DNA from: Sesamum alatum
Lineage: Eukaryota; Streptophyta; Magnoliopsida; Lamiales; Pedaliaceae
Length of the DNA: 64,000 nucleotides
Reading direction: 5' to 3'
NCBI GenBank assembly: GCA_034509735.1
Contig: JACGWO010000008.1
Coordinates: forward strand, 16,503,864 to 16,567,863
Shown here: positions 36,057-60,300 of the stretch, in pieces
How the letters are laid out: each line of letters opens with the position of its first letter
Numbering within the stretch: the stretch's first letter is position 1
The notes under the pieces: model-generated
The model's input: the letters and a program-made list of their open reading frames with translations, nothing else
The model's database searches: none
Told to the model about the DNA's origin: nothing
Translations under genes and position numbers: made by a program

Positions 36057-37429
36057 TGAAACAAAACATATTTGACAGATATCTGGCATCGATCCTTGCG
36101 GCCGACGATGTCTGCATTCTTAGGTGGCTTTTCCAGGATCGAATCCCAGTGGATGCACGGGTGAAGCAGAAGGGGTTTAGCTTTCCGTCTAAGTGTCAAT
36201 GTTGTGAGGCAGAGGAGACGATTCCACACCTATTTGTAGAGGGACCAGTAGTGCAGGGTGTGTGGCAGCACTTTGCCGACCTCTTTGGGCTTCAGCTTTG
36301 TGAAACAGGCGACCTTACTCGTATGGTACCCTTTTGGTGATACTCCACCCCATTCCACTCGGATTTGCATGTTCATACGCTGGTGCCAATCCTGATCCTA
36401 TGGTTTACATGGACGCAGCGGAATGCTACGAAGTATCGGGGGGTGCATTTCTCGACCGACGGCGTTATCATTGAGGTGCAACGCCATCTTCGGACACTGT
36501 ATGCAGAACGGGTCATGACGAGCACACAGTGGAAGGGTGATCTGCACCGAGCTTTGGCGATGGGCTTCATATTCAGACCGACAGGACCTCAGGCCCCCAG
36601 AGTGGTGCGGTGGCGTACCCCCTCTCCGGCTTGGTTCAAGCTTAATTCAGACGGATCCTCCCTTGGGAACCCAGGGGGGCAGGGGCAGCAAACATTATTC
36701 GGGACGCAACAAGACAGGTGCGCCTCGCATATCAGTATGCATTGGGCACAACAACTAGAAGAGCTTACTACTGTCTAGCGTGGTTTGGAGCTTGCATTGG
36801 CACACGGCCTGGCCCCCATAGTGGTTGAGGTGGATGCAACGACAGTGATCCAGCTCTTACAGTCTCGGGCTTCAGGGAAGTGGGAGATACAACATTTGCT
36901 CATGCGTATCATACAGTTCCAACAGGTGCTAGGATCGGACGTCCGACACATTTTTCGAGAGGCGAATGGGTCGGCTGATCATCTTGCGAAGGAAGCCGCC
37001 AACTTGCAGGTGACTAGGGTATTGCATCAGGTGATATTACGGGAGTATTGCGCGGCATTATCAGACTTGATAGATTGGCCACCCCCTACCTTCGCCGAGG
37101 GTAAGAGTTGGCTGTATATTGGACAGGCGTACTGGAGGCACAGAAGAGAGATGGACACGGCAGGAGTGGAGGTATGGCACGACGACTGGTCACTAGTTTA
37201 GGATCTTTTTTCTTTGTTAGGATAGCCTTTGTATTGTAAAGGGAGTAAGTACTCCTTGTTTACTGCTTTTACAATAGGATAGATTCTGACTTGTAAAGGG
37301 AGTAAGTACTCCTTGTTTACCGCTTTCAACATTGTACACAAATTGAATTTTTTTGGTAATAAACAGGTAGGGGTCCGCCAAACCCCCCGCCCAGGCACAG
37401 ACGGCTTTTCCAAAAAAAAAAAAAACAAT
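36057..37429 (+). mobile_element. 5'-truncated LINE with zinc-binding RT end and RNase H, flanked by an 11-bp TSD
   Basis: The first frame (36056-36340) holds the reverse-transcriptase zinc-binding segment, with ILRWLFQDRIPVDARVKQKG and CQCCEAEETIPHLFVEGPVV. A stop follows. The frame 36365-36778 ends in FKLNSDGSSLGNPGG, the RNase H start with the first Asp, then a frameshift near 36680 and a TAG. The frame 36785-37201 carries the RNase H end (VVEVDATTVIQLLQS, FREANGSADHLAKEAANL). A 3' UTR and 14-A tail (37412-37425) follow. ATTCAACAATA lies at 36046-36056 and 37430-37440, fixing both ends. The upstream endonuclease and RT core are absent, as usual for 5'-truncated insertions. Confidence 0.88.
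37234..37327. repeat. Two-copy tandem repeat in the LINE 3' UTR, 57-bp period
   Basis: TTGTAAAGGGAGTAAGTACT followed by CCTTGTTTAC occurs at 37234 and again at 37291, followed by similar GCTTT text. The copies are nearly identical. Confidence 0.8.
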
Positions 37430-37440
37430 ATTCAACAATA

Positions 37441-37967
37441 GGGGACACCATAATGGGTTGGGGCGCGAAATTTAAGTATTGAAATATTGGGTTCTAAACT
37501 CATTGGGAGCGTGTGTGAGTGGGTGGGTAAAAAAAAAAATACGAAAACTTTATTTGAAATGTTATTAGTTTATTATTTTTTAATTTTTTTATTAGTTAAA
37601 TTTAAAATTCTGTAAGGGTATATTTGAATTGATGAATTTGTCTCGTGGATTTAAAATCCATCTAATTTGTTTGGATCATAAAATAAATTAGTGGATTTTA
37701 AATCCTTCTTTTAATCCTTAAATTTTAAAGCATATTAATGATGGATTTGTAGTTCACCTAATAACCTAGTCATTTAGAATCCCTTTGAAATGTTATAGAA
37801 TCACTAGTCAAATAAATTTGAAATTCTTGTACAAATTCCTTAATTCCAAATAAGATATTTTAAATATATGAATTTGAAATCAAAGGAATTCCCATCCATT
37901 TATTTCAAATCATTAACTAAATCCAAATCCGCCATTCCAACATAAACTGAAATTTATCTAATAATCA
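37441..37967. other. AT-rich spacer
   Basis: Repeated AATCC/GGATTT runs are present, but no recognisable gene or element ends. Confidence 0.3.
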
Positions 37968-38325
37968 CACTACAAAAAAACTAAAAAATAAAGCCTAGCA
38001 CTAAAAACAATTTACTATTGGTTACAATTTCAATGTATGTATAAAAATAGTAGTAAATAATTATCATTAATGACGATTAAATAAAATTAATACAAAAAAC
38101 TAGCTTTTCCACCATAAAAAAATATTTGGTACAACTTTATAACAATCATGGCAATAATATTTGTCATGATTAAAAGTCATGACAAATATTGTAGCCACCC
38201 TCGCAAACATCAAGGCCAACAACCACGTATTGTGTGGCCGTAATTAATAATTATTTGCTATAATTTTTTATTATTAACCATAACAATTTACCATAATTAT
38301 ATATTATATTTATTGTAGTTTAGGC
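37968..38325. mobile_element. CACTA-like short element
   Basis: It starts CACTACAAAAAAAC at 37968. The right end near 38320 reads TTTATTGTAGTT, a mutated form of the CACTA end. A perfect hairpin lies inside: stems at 38156-38169 and 38177-38190 (AATATTTGTCATGA and its complement) with a 7-nt loop. It is non-coding. Confidence 0.6.
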
Positions 38326-38877
38326 TGTTTAGAGTTGAGGTAACACTTAAGTGATCTTGGCAACTAAGTTAAGAAAAAAAAAAAAAAAAAGTTAAAGAAA
38401 TCATCATCAATTTTCTTTTTCTTTTCTTTTTCTCTATCTGTACCTAAACAAAGGTTAGGCAAACCCATACCTATTTATTATAAGTTATTCAAACAAAGCT
38501 ACAAATCAAGAGTCAATTATGGAAGATTTGCTCATGTTGAATAGCATGTTCATAAGAAAAAAATGAAAAATTAGAACAACAACTATATATTTCCACCACA
38601 TGTGTTTTTAGAATTTAAGATAAGTTAAAGATTGATCGAGAAAAATAATAATAATAATAACATAGGCACTAAAAAAATAAGAAATAAACATAAGAACATT
38701 TTCAAAGTTATCATTGTTTCCCCTAAATATAATTTTATTAACTTTCGTGGCACGCCATTCCTGCGTGTATATAATAAATAATATATCATACTTTAAAATA
38801 TATTATAAATAAAAATAAAATATAAAAAATATATTAATTGGGTAAGTTAATGTAAAACGTGGGTAATTAGAAAAAAT
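38326..38877. other. AT-rich spacer
   Basis: A poly(A) tract, a TTTTCTTTTTCTTTTC run and an ATAATAATAATAATAA microsatellite are present. No gene was seen. Confidence 0.3.
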
Positions 38878-39155
38878 ATGATTTTTCGCTATGATTAATT
38901 ATTATGCTAAAAAAAAAATTATGACGAATATAAATTAACCACGGATTTTCAATAACCATTAACCGTTGTTTTTCTAAAAGCGTGGCCAAAACATTAACAA
39001 TAGCCAAAACCATGACAATATTTTAGCTATGGCTAAAAATCATGACAAATATTAATTAATCGTGACAAAAATTTAAGTTTTTGCATTGGTTATTTAACCG
39101 TTGTTAATAGTGTTGATTATCACATTTTTTGACCTGTAGTTATTTATAGTGTAGC
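38878..39155. mobile_element. Diverged CACTA-like relative
   Basis: It contains AACCGTTGTTTTTCTAAAAG, GTGGCCAAAACATTAAC and AAAATCATGACAAATATT, blocks shared with the two preceding CACTA-like elements, and a weak GTAGTTATTTATAGTGTAG end. The limits are uncertain. Confidence 0.4.
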
Positions 39156-39275
39156 GAAAAATTAATTTTTTATAATGGATTGTGTTTATAGCACTTTTTT
39201 TTTATAATAGTATACATGAAATCAATATGCTATCCAACAATTCTATATTTTTTTTATTATATTTTTGTGTCATAT

Positions 39276-39371
39276 ATTGGTGTTATATTATTAACGAATG
39301 ATTGATATCTAATTTTATATTAAATTGGTGTTATATTATTAACGAATGATTGATATCTAATTTTATATTAA
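39276..39371. repeat. Perfect 48-bp tandem duplication
   Basis: Two identical 48-bp copies (39276-39323 and 39324-39371) start ATTGGTGTTATATTATTAAC. The lack of divergence suggests a recent event. It lies about 0.9 kb before the start codon of the glucosylceramidase gene. Confidence 0.9.
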
Positions 39372-39639
39372 ATTATAATTAAATTAAATTAAATAATTTA
39401 AATAGAAAAGTATGATAGAGAATCCCAAACATAAACCGGCAGCCTCAAATCACAGTCGTAGAATTGGTTGCGCCAACCAAAGGTGAAAGGAAAGCCAACA
39501 ACTCCGATCCTTTTTCAACATTTTCATATCATAATGGAGGACTGATGCAATCATGCAACTGCTACTGGTCAACTTTTACATCCGTAATTCTTTAAATTTC
39601 TTTTTTTTTTTTGAGTTTTCATCTCTCTAGAATTCTTTC

Positions 39640-40283
39640 CGCAAAAATATATACATATATATACATGTAACCATTAGATACAGAGAGAGAAAGTTGTAGA
39701 GTTGGAGGTGTGAGTGTAGTCATTGTATTGTATCACCACCTGGCGTTTCGGCAGAGCTCCATGTTTCCAGGTGGTGGATCATCTCTTCTATCAAGAAAAG
39801 CCAAGTAAATAACGAAAATGAGAAAAAAAAGTTTCCCCTCAAACCCACAGAAAAATCACTGAAAATTGAGAAGACCAATCTTATTTTTAGTCTTTTCTAA
39901 GCAAAATCCAAATCCCAAGATTTTCGATCCCGACTTAGTACTTACCTATTTATTACTCCTGATTTTTCTGCTCTCTTGCCTTTTATTTGAGGTTTTAGGC
40001 TTCAAGGGTGAAACTTTGCGGAAAAAGTTTGAAGATTTTCTGATTTTCGTAGTAGCGTTTAGAGGGAATCCAGAAGTGGGTTAGCTTTAAAGATTTGGTT
40101 TTGGGAGGATTTGAAGCTAAGTTTTGGGTTTTCTTTTTCTTCCACTGCGGGTGATTTTCTTTTATAGATATAGCAAGTCTTAAGAGTTTTGGGGCATTGT
40201 TTTGTGTATTTTTTTTGGATAAAAATCCAATCTTGAGTGCTTGAGGAGTTTTGTATACAAGAGCAGAGATAGGGAGGGTGAAA
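39640..40283 (+). promoter_or_regulatory. Probable promoter and 5' leader of the glucosylceramidase gene
   Basis: A TATA-rich stretch (AAATATATACATATATATAC, about 39645-39665) is followed by a GA-rich CAGAGAGAGAAAG near 39681, a usual plant core-promoter layout. That would give a leader of roughly 580 nt. The leader contains short upstream ORFs, among them one from 39820 (about 14 codons) and one at 39866-40084 (72 codons), which could lower translation of the main ORF. The transcription start is inferred, and an intron within the leader is not excluded. Confidence 0.45.
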
Positions 40284-52475
<12,192 letters not shown>

Positions 52476-52830
52476 CTTTCCATGTAAATCTCTTCGTATT
52501 TTGCTTCCTTGGACTCTCTTCTGATCAAAGCAGCGAGCGTCAGAGTTCGACGGGGAGTGTGTTTTTGTGAGAAGGCAGTGATGGGAATTCAAAATATATC
52601 TGGATATTTGTTGGTATTTAACAGGGATTTTGTGCAGTCTATATAGATCCCACCCACTGTAATTCATTCATTCTTCGTCTTGTAAAGGTGTATCCCAGTA
52701 CATGATGATGCCTTCTCAATGATAAGGGATTTGTTGGAATTGAAAAACATGGTGAATATGATGACAAGTGGTCGTGCATGCTTCTGTGAGTTGGGAGTGG
52801 GATAGGGAGAAAATGACATAATAAAGGAAT
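52476..52830 (+). other. Probable 3' UTR of the glucosylceramidase gene
   Basis: It begins after the TAA at 52473-52475. A canonical AATAAA lies at 52820-52825, about 345 nt after the stop. Plant poly(A) signals are loose, so earlier sites are possible. Confidence 0.4.
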
Positions 52831-55815
52831 GATGTTGAAGAATTTGAATATGATCGAATGATCTGGCCAAGAATTTTAAATGATTTCATAGCAAACGAAA
52901 TTTAAACTTCATCGTTCGAAGAATTTATTGTTAACGATTTGAGATCAGTGCCTTTTAATATACGTGCAACAATTAATATTTGTTTTATTCTTTTTAAAAA
53001 AGAATCATAAAAATTATAAATATTTTACAAATTTTTAATTGTTTTGAAAAATATAATCATTAATAATTATTTATATAAGTAATAATATAATAATTATTAT
53101 ATGCGATGTGAATAATAGCAACTTATGAATTTTTTTTATGAAATGCTAGTAATGAATATCTTTCATGGAAAACTTTGTGTGGTTTGGTTATTCTATTAAC
53201 TCTTTGCATATCTTGTGACTTTTGTTTATTTTTGTGAATTGCTAGTAATGAATATCTTTCATGGAAAACTTTGTGAGGTTTGGTTATTCTATTAATTTTT
53301 TGTATATCTTGTTATTTTTATTTATTTTTATGTTACTAAGCTGATTATTTTTGCGATACCATTGAGATATAGTTTTAATTTTGATTTTTTTATGACAAGT
53401 TTTAAGAAAAATATATTATTCCATTGTGTAGGTTGGTGTAAATTATGCATTTTATTATAAAATTTATCATTTTTTTTTGGATCAATTATTTCTCTTTTAG
53501 TGGCTATGTTCATATTACAGTTTACATATTTGAAGTCAATTTAATAATTTATTAAATTCAAGTTCAAAACACTAATATTCTTTTAGTTTCAACCTATTTA
53601 AGTAATTAATATTAAAATAAATAAGAATAACTTTTGTTTTTTTTTTTTTCTAAATTTTTACTTGAATTTAACTCAATCTATATAATTCATTTATTAAATA
53701 TTTAGGAGTCCAACTATTGATCTAATTACACTATCGATTAGGACTCCTTGACATTGTCAATTTATGACCTTGTAAAATTGTATCTATTTTGTAATTTTAA
53801 TAAGATTAGTTTAGCCATCAGAAAAAAATGTAAAAACAAAACATTAAGTTACTCATATACTTTATGATACTTTATTTTAAAATTAAAAGTTTATTCAATG
53901 GAAGATATATAACACATATATAATCTAGATCTATTAAAATTAAAGTTTTATTCAATGAAAGATATACAACACATATAATATATAATCTAGTCTAATTTAG
54001 TTTGTCTCAATCTCCATTGGTGTTCTACCATACTATTTAACTTTATATGTGTTAACACTTGATAGAATACTAATTAAAAATATTAATGGAAACAACTTAA
54101 TAATTTATATTCTGTGTTAATGTTATACTAGGTATTGCAAAAAATGTAATAAATATAAAACATGACAAGATTATTTTAAACTTTTATTTTGATAATATCA
54201 TTATCTAATATTTTAAGTTTGTATCATATTAATTATAAAATACATAAATCATAATCAGATCAAGGATCTTTTTTTAAAGATCAAATTATAAAGAAGTAAA
54301 AACTGTTAAAAAGATTGGTATTAAATTAAGTTTAAACTTTTTTTTGATCGATATTTGTATATTGTGTACATAGCACACATAACATAAGATCAAGTCAAAT
54401 AATTTTATATGCTAAAAATTTGAATATGCATTTTTTTTAACTATTAATAATAGTATTAAATTTCTTAATCAACTAATATTCATAGTCAATCAAGACCAAG
54501 AAAATAAAAAAGACAAAGAAAAACTATCAATATCTAATATAAAACTATATTTATTTAAACTGAATACTTTTCTTTATCAAGGCCACCACAACATTAAAAT
54601 ATTATAACAAAAATAATATTATAGAAAAATATATAAATAAAAAATTATTCCATTAATCACAAACCTCAAATTTGTATCTTAATAAGAAAACTTACAATGT
54701 ATAATTAAATACAGAGACTTTAAATATAAGTTTGGAATCTTAATTTTGTATATTAGATCAAGATTTTTTTATAATTTTTTCTATGGGCATATGTATCCTT
54801 AAATTCTATTTTATTTCTTATGTTAGTGTTTTAAGTTCTGTGAGATATAATTCAAAACATAGTTATAAATTAAACTATATTAAATTTTTTTAATTAACCA
54901 ACATGAGAATAAGAAAATAAGTATCACATAATAATTTAGAAAAATTCTATCTGTGTCTTTTTCCTCTGATAATTTCAATAAAGAAATATGATAAAATCAT
55001 ATTACAAATATACCAAAAGAAAAGTTTATTATTAACCTTTATTAGAAAGAATCAACAATAAATTATTAATTATTTTGGCTTTCTTTCCCTATTGTTTATC
55101 TTTATATATTTATCAGACCTTATATTATTTGATTAGCCTTATCAAAATCAAATATGAAAACAAAATATAATAGTATAAAATAGATACCTTTCTTACTTTT
55201 CTGTTCTGAATTTGAATATTTAAAAACTAAAATTTAAAGAAAAAATAGTTCCAAAATTATTTATTCTATGAGGCTAGTTAATATAAATATATACTATTAC
55301 AAATTTAAGGTTACAAATATAACTTTATTACAATAATTATAGAATTAGTCAAGTAAATAAATATAACATGAACAATTGATTGGTTAAATGGAATTAAAAA
55401 GGTGTATATCCAAATAATATTATAATTTAATAATTATTTATTAAATCATCAATTCCTTTTGATTTTGTAACAAAGTTATCTAGAGTTAAGATTTATATTT
55501 TTTTCTTTATATTTCCTATAAATCAATCTTAATTTATACTTTAGAATTATAATTGATGTACACTAATTAATTAGCGTAAAAAATTATAAAAGTATCACTT
55601 CATATATTATAAAAAAAATAATTTGATACAATTATAATTATTTCATAGGAAGTACTTTTTATGTCTGTCACCTATAGTTAAAAAGTTCTTGAACTCTAGT
55701 TTCATATGAATATGTTTTATTTGAAAATCTAATATAATCAAAATGTTACAGTAGAATGAAAACACATTGACAATATTAATAGAAGAATCAAGAACACAGA
55801 AAAGATATTTGATAT
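52831..55815. other. AT-rich intergenic spacer with small tandem duplications
   Basis: No gene or transposon was recognised. A 96-bp duplication lies at 53144-53239 and 53240-53335 (both start TGCTAGTAATGAATATCTTT). A roughly 58-bp duplication lies at about 53881-53993 (TTTATTCAATGGAAGATATA and a near copy). The base composition is extremely AT-rich. Confidence 0.6.
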
Positions 55816-55824
55816 TATATTTAA

Positions 55825-56489
55825 GGCCAAATTGCATATTATCCTATTGTGTTTTAAAAATTCAGCTAAAAACTCCCTGTGTTTTTAAAATAGGAAAAAT
55901 ACCCCCTATGTTTTCTTAAATATAGCACACTTGCCCCTCACCGTTAACTGAAGCTAACTGCGTTAATTTTTTTTTTTTTTATCAAAAAACCGTTATGCCC
56001 TTATCCATTTATATTATTTTTTTATGACCGTATGATTATTTTTATTGCATATAAGCCGTAAAATCTAATCAATCCAACCGCAAATCTTAAATTTATAATA
56101 GATCAATGGTTTAGATTTAACCAATTTTAATATGTATTAATTTATGATTATAAATTATAAGCAAAATTGTTATATACAAAAATATAAAAATAATAAAAAT
56201 AACTCAAATCACAAAAAAAATTTCCAAATCAAAAGAAACAAAATGGGTGACTTATAAAAATAAAGAAGGGTATTTTTGTCAATTTCAATCCAAAATAGGG
56301 TGAAGAGCAGTCAATAATCATGCAATTTCGCACTCACAACGTGTGAAAGCCACCTTTCATTAGTTTCTAATGGAAGGGGGGATTTTGTGCAGGATTTTTG
56401 AAATCACGGGGTTTTTTGCCTATTTTTAAAATACAGGGTAGTTTTTAGCAGTTTCAAGAAAACACAGGGGGTTAATATGCAATTTGGCC
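55825..56489. mobile_element. Non-autonomous Mutator-like element, 665 bp
   Basis: It starts GGCCAAATTGCATATTATCC and ends GTTAATATGCAATTTGGCC, with inverted similarity continuing about 100 bp inwards. It is flanked by a perfect 9-bp TSD, TATATTTAA, at 55816-55824 and 56490-56498. Its ends and subterminal blocks (CCCTGTGTTTTTAAAATAGG, TCTAATGGAAGG) match the two nested elements at 14.2-16.8 kb, so they are one family. It lacks the GC-rich island. Confidence 0.9.
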
Positions 56490-56498
56490 TATATTTAA

Positions 56499-56779
56499 AA
56501 TATGTTCTTATTAAAAGAAAGCCCATCTATCCCTCATTTTCTATTATTTCGAAGATAATAATTATTATATTTTTAGTTATTAGGAAAAACTGTTTCAAAA
56601 GACTTTTTGAATATTTTATAAGTCTTGTGGTATCACTATGAATATACTCCTAGATAAAATAAATATTTTCGTACATACAAATTTGTATTTATGATTAAAA
56701 ATGAAAGTTGTTTGTGATCAAATGATTACAATGGATTTTAAATTAAAATTAGCCTTCCAGAATCAACTTTCCATTCATG
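56499..56779. other. AT-rich spacer
   Basis: Nothing was recognised between the Mutator-like element and the broken 3' end of the copia element. Confidence 0.3.
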
Positions 56780-58599
56780 TGGGTCAAGAATACTTCCTTA
56801 ACCCTTATTCAGGTGTTAAAGATAGTTCCTAACACTTGTCTACTGCCTCCTTGGTGCACCCCCAATCTCTGTTGTTATGCTTAAAGCATAAACAACATCA
56901 GGTCTGATGCACCGAACAACATTCTTATGTTGTTTACGACAAAGACGTAGGGGATGTCGAACATCTAAGCTTCCTCATCAGTCTTTGGTGATTGAGTCTT
57001 GGACAGCTTGATCTTATGGATAGGAATTCAATTCCTTTCATGGAGAATTGCGTGAACAATACTCATGCTTCAGTATCTCCTAGCATCTTAACTTCATTTT
57101 AAACGAATTAAGATGTTATATACTAGATACTTGGAACACAATTATCCTCCCACTGATACCAGTACTCGTTACCGACTGTGTCATACACAGTATGAGTTCG
57201 TCAAAACAAACATTGAGTTGCATGAAATCTCAAATTCAACTTGAATTTCATTATGGATCCCACGACTCCAAGCAATTGATCCAATTATGATGTCCAATAT
57301 CGCTTCTCCATGTGTCTTTTGGGTAGTAGTCCAATTGACCGGTCAAATCTGAGAACCCGTACCTTACAGGTAACTAGAGTTTTTCGACCGTCCCTAGGAT
57401 GGCTGGAATATAGTCAGTAGGTGAATTGATTACAAACGACGTTTGCTTTATTCTACTGAAGTATCGCTCTACTTGATTTCTCAAGGAGCTACTCCTCACA
57501 TTGGTTATCCTCTAAAATCTAATTTCTTTTGGGATAACCTATGAATCTGCACAAACCTAGTTTGCCTCTCACTAGTCCCTTGACGTAAATAGAACCATCC
57601 CATATACTTAAGTACTTTGTGGAATACAAGCTTGCCAAACCATATCTAATATGGTGCTTGGATTACGTCTTTAAGAAAGTGCCATGCTTTTCAACTCGGC
57701 AGCTTTCCAAAAGTCCACGTCCAAATAGAGCAAGGTAACTCAGTGAAACACCGACCGGACCATGTCCAAAAAGGTTCGATTTCTCCCATATCAGAGACCG
57801 TTTAACAATGGTCCTTACAAGAAGAATTCTAGTGAATGAGAATTCCATTCTCATTTGGATATTCAAGAAGTCCCACTAAATACATGCTACCTCGATCCAA
57901 TAGAAAGGTTTATTTTTTTTTCAATCAGTTTTGGTTATCCACTTCAAGGCTAATCCCCCGAACCTTCCAAAGGTCCTTAGACTTGTGAAACCCCTCCTGA
58001 TTCTATGTATTTAACGACCTACAGATGTATGATTGAATCTAATCCAACAGACCACTTGGCAAGCGTACTTTGTCCAACAAAGAGCTTTACCGCCATCTTC
58101 CTTCTCAGAAAGGATTTGTAAGTTTAGTAAATTCAATTTGTCTATTTCTAGACTCCTTGAATTTTACCAGCTTCCTTATCCTAACTAGAAGAATATGGTC
58201 TAGCTTTATATGCCAGATTCTGTAAGTTTTATCTTGATTATCCATCATGCAGTTTGTTTTTGAGCAAACATAATATAATTATGGGATATAGTAAAACAAT
58301 TGTGTAGATAGCCAAGCAGACTCATCGTCAAATAAAAGGAACTTTTATTGATCAACTTGTATTTCAAATTGTCCAACAATGAGAAAGACATAACTTTGAT
58401 CATGCTAGGCTACATAATGATATCTTATCCTTAACATGATTACTAACGGCTAAGCCTTACTAGTCCTATAGCTTCTACAGCAATGGCCTTGCTATCGCCT
58501 AGCCTTAAGACCATTCGTCTTAGCCTTCTACTCTGACCATAATCTACAAACTATTTGCAGAAGTGAGCTTCCAAAGCAGGTATCCAATACCTAGGAAGT
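56780..58599 (-). pseudogene. Copia pol remnant (integrase and end of RT)
   Basis: Read on the minus strand. At about 58060-57960 a piece resembling the integrase core start (GLLD-IQSYICRSLNT) is visible. At 57660-57530 is the integrase C-terminal segment with TKYLSIWDGSIYVKGLVRGK then LCRFIGYPK. At about 57410-57340 is VRYGFSDLTGQLD, the spacer before RT. At 57080-56780 is the RT C-terminus (IKLSKTQSPKTDEEA, DIPYVFVVN, VKEVFLT then NGKLILEGY-like). Most of RT, including the catalytic box, is deleted, and stops are frequent. It matches the pol remnant at 27.7-28.9 kb. Confidence 0.78.
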
Positions 58600-59490
58600 A
58601 GAATAAATAATCATGTTGCTCAATAACGATTTTACCTTGATTGGAAGAGGGGTTTAGGACACTCGCTCTTCCAATGCCTTCTTTTCAGCAATTGATGCAA
58701 ACGTCATTGACTGCCAAATCATCTTCCCTTTTTTCCATTACCCTCACCCAACAAGGTAATATGAGCGCTCCAAGCGTTTGTAGCGCCTGATTCTTTCTCA
58801 TCCTTCTTCCTCTTCCAGCGTCCGGCACCCCTGCCTTTCGCTCTTGAGGTTGAAGCCTCCCAAAACAATATCGATGGTACAAATTTTTTCAATCGTTGCC
58901 TCGTATTGGACCAACATTTTTATCAACTCATTACTGGTCTTCTCAAGCCCACTCATGTTACAGTTCACGATAAACGGGTCGAAGGAGGGAAGAAGAGATT
59001 GAAGGGTCACGTCAATGTACGTCTCTTTTTCAAGATTAGGCTTGAGGTCTTTAATCTTCTCCACAAGGAATAACATCTTAACCTCATGCTCTTATACTGA
59101 CGATGCTTCAGACATCTTCATTTCGAATAATGCCTCCGTCGTCGAATATCTAATATGTTGGTTCTGAACTGCATAAAATTACTTCATGCGGAGCATTATC
59201 AAAAAGACATCATCCAGCCTGTCATACTGCTTTTGTATCTCATTAGTCATGGAAGCAAGTATGACACTGCAGACTTTGCGTTTCTCCTCTAACCATTCAT
59301 CGAACGTTAAACATTCTTCTGGCGAGGACCCTTTCAGCAAGGTCTGCGAAAATGGCTTATCCATGACATAAGCCTGGTTCCCAAAATTGAGGACAATCCT
59401 CAGATTTCACAGTCAATCATTGCAATAGGTACCTTCGAATATATTAATCTCAAGAATAATGGTAAGTGGATTCTTAGACATTTCTACATT
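58600..59490 (-). pseudogene. Copia gag pseudogene
   Basis: The minus strand starts near MSKNPL at about 59480. The frame 59364-59179 has FDEWLEEKRKVCSVILASMT then NEIQKQYDRLDDV, and the frame 59076-58798 has TLQSLLPSFDPFIVNCNMSG then NELIKMLVQYEATIEK. This is the UBN2-type gag of Ty1/copia elements: W at the start, LASM, YDRL, LQSLP-S-D-F-VN and the L-ML---E end. A damaged C-terminal basic and Cys-rich part follows at 58882-58685. Stops and frame changes are present. Confidence 0.85.
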
Positions 59491-59803
59491 CAAAATGTAA
59501 AGCAGAAAGTAAGTAGCTTATTTGTAACGATGTGTTCAAGTTAAGACTTGATCTTCATTCTTTAACCCCTCCCACTATTTATACAAAAGCCCACCACTCT
59601 CAAGTGAAATTTCGGAAAACCTTTTCCTAGTGGGCTTGCGATCCATAAGCGTGATCTCCATGCACTGCTTTTACGATTCACATGAAGAAAACCTCATGGG
59701 AGATATCCAATATCATTCTCATCCAATGAGATTCCCAAGATATTTTGCCTCACCTCTTCACATGATTCCGAGGACTCCAAGCGAATCATGCTACTCAGTG
59801 TTA

Positions 59804-60300
59804 GGCCCGACCCTTCAACCAAATCATGCCTCAACTATCACCCCCCATGACTCGTGAGACAGGAAAATAGCGAGTGCATTATTTTTGTTCACAACAATGG
59901 TGCAGTTTTCCTTTATAATGTGCCACGACTCGTGAGACCACACTCGGGTAGTGGTAGCTTCCTCAACACATTCCTATGGATGGAAGGCTTGGACGAATCA
60001 AAATTATTTTTTTTCAAGTCCATTATAGGCCTAATATTTTAACTTGATGTCAGGGCAGACCCACAAACCAAATTATACCTCAACGGTCGCCCCCCACGAC
60101 TCGTGAGATAGAGAAACAGTGAGCGTATTTCTTTGTTCACAACAATGGTGAAGCTTTCCTCTATTCCAAATGTTCCACGACTCGTGAGACCACATTTGGG
60201 TAGCGGTAGCTTCCTCACCACAATGCTGTGGATGGGCAGGGTTGGACAGATCAAAACCATTTTTATCTAAATCCATTGTGGGCCTAATATTTTAACTTGG
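59804..60300 (-). repeat. Two-copy tandem repeat of about 245 bp in the copia leader
   Basis: Units at about 59804-60046 and 60050-60300 share CACGACTCGTGAGACCACA, TTGTTCACAACAATGGTG and GGGCCTAATATTTTAACTTG. They differ by scattered substitutions. The repeat lies between the primer site and gag on the minus strand. Confidence 0.8.
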
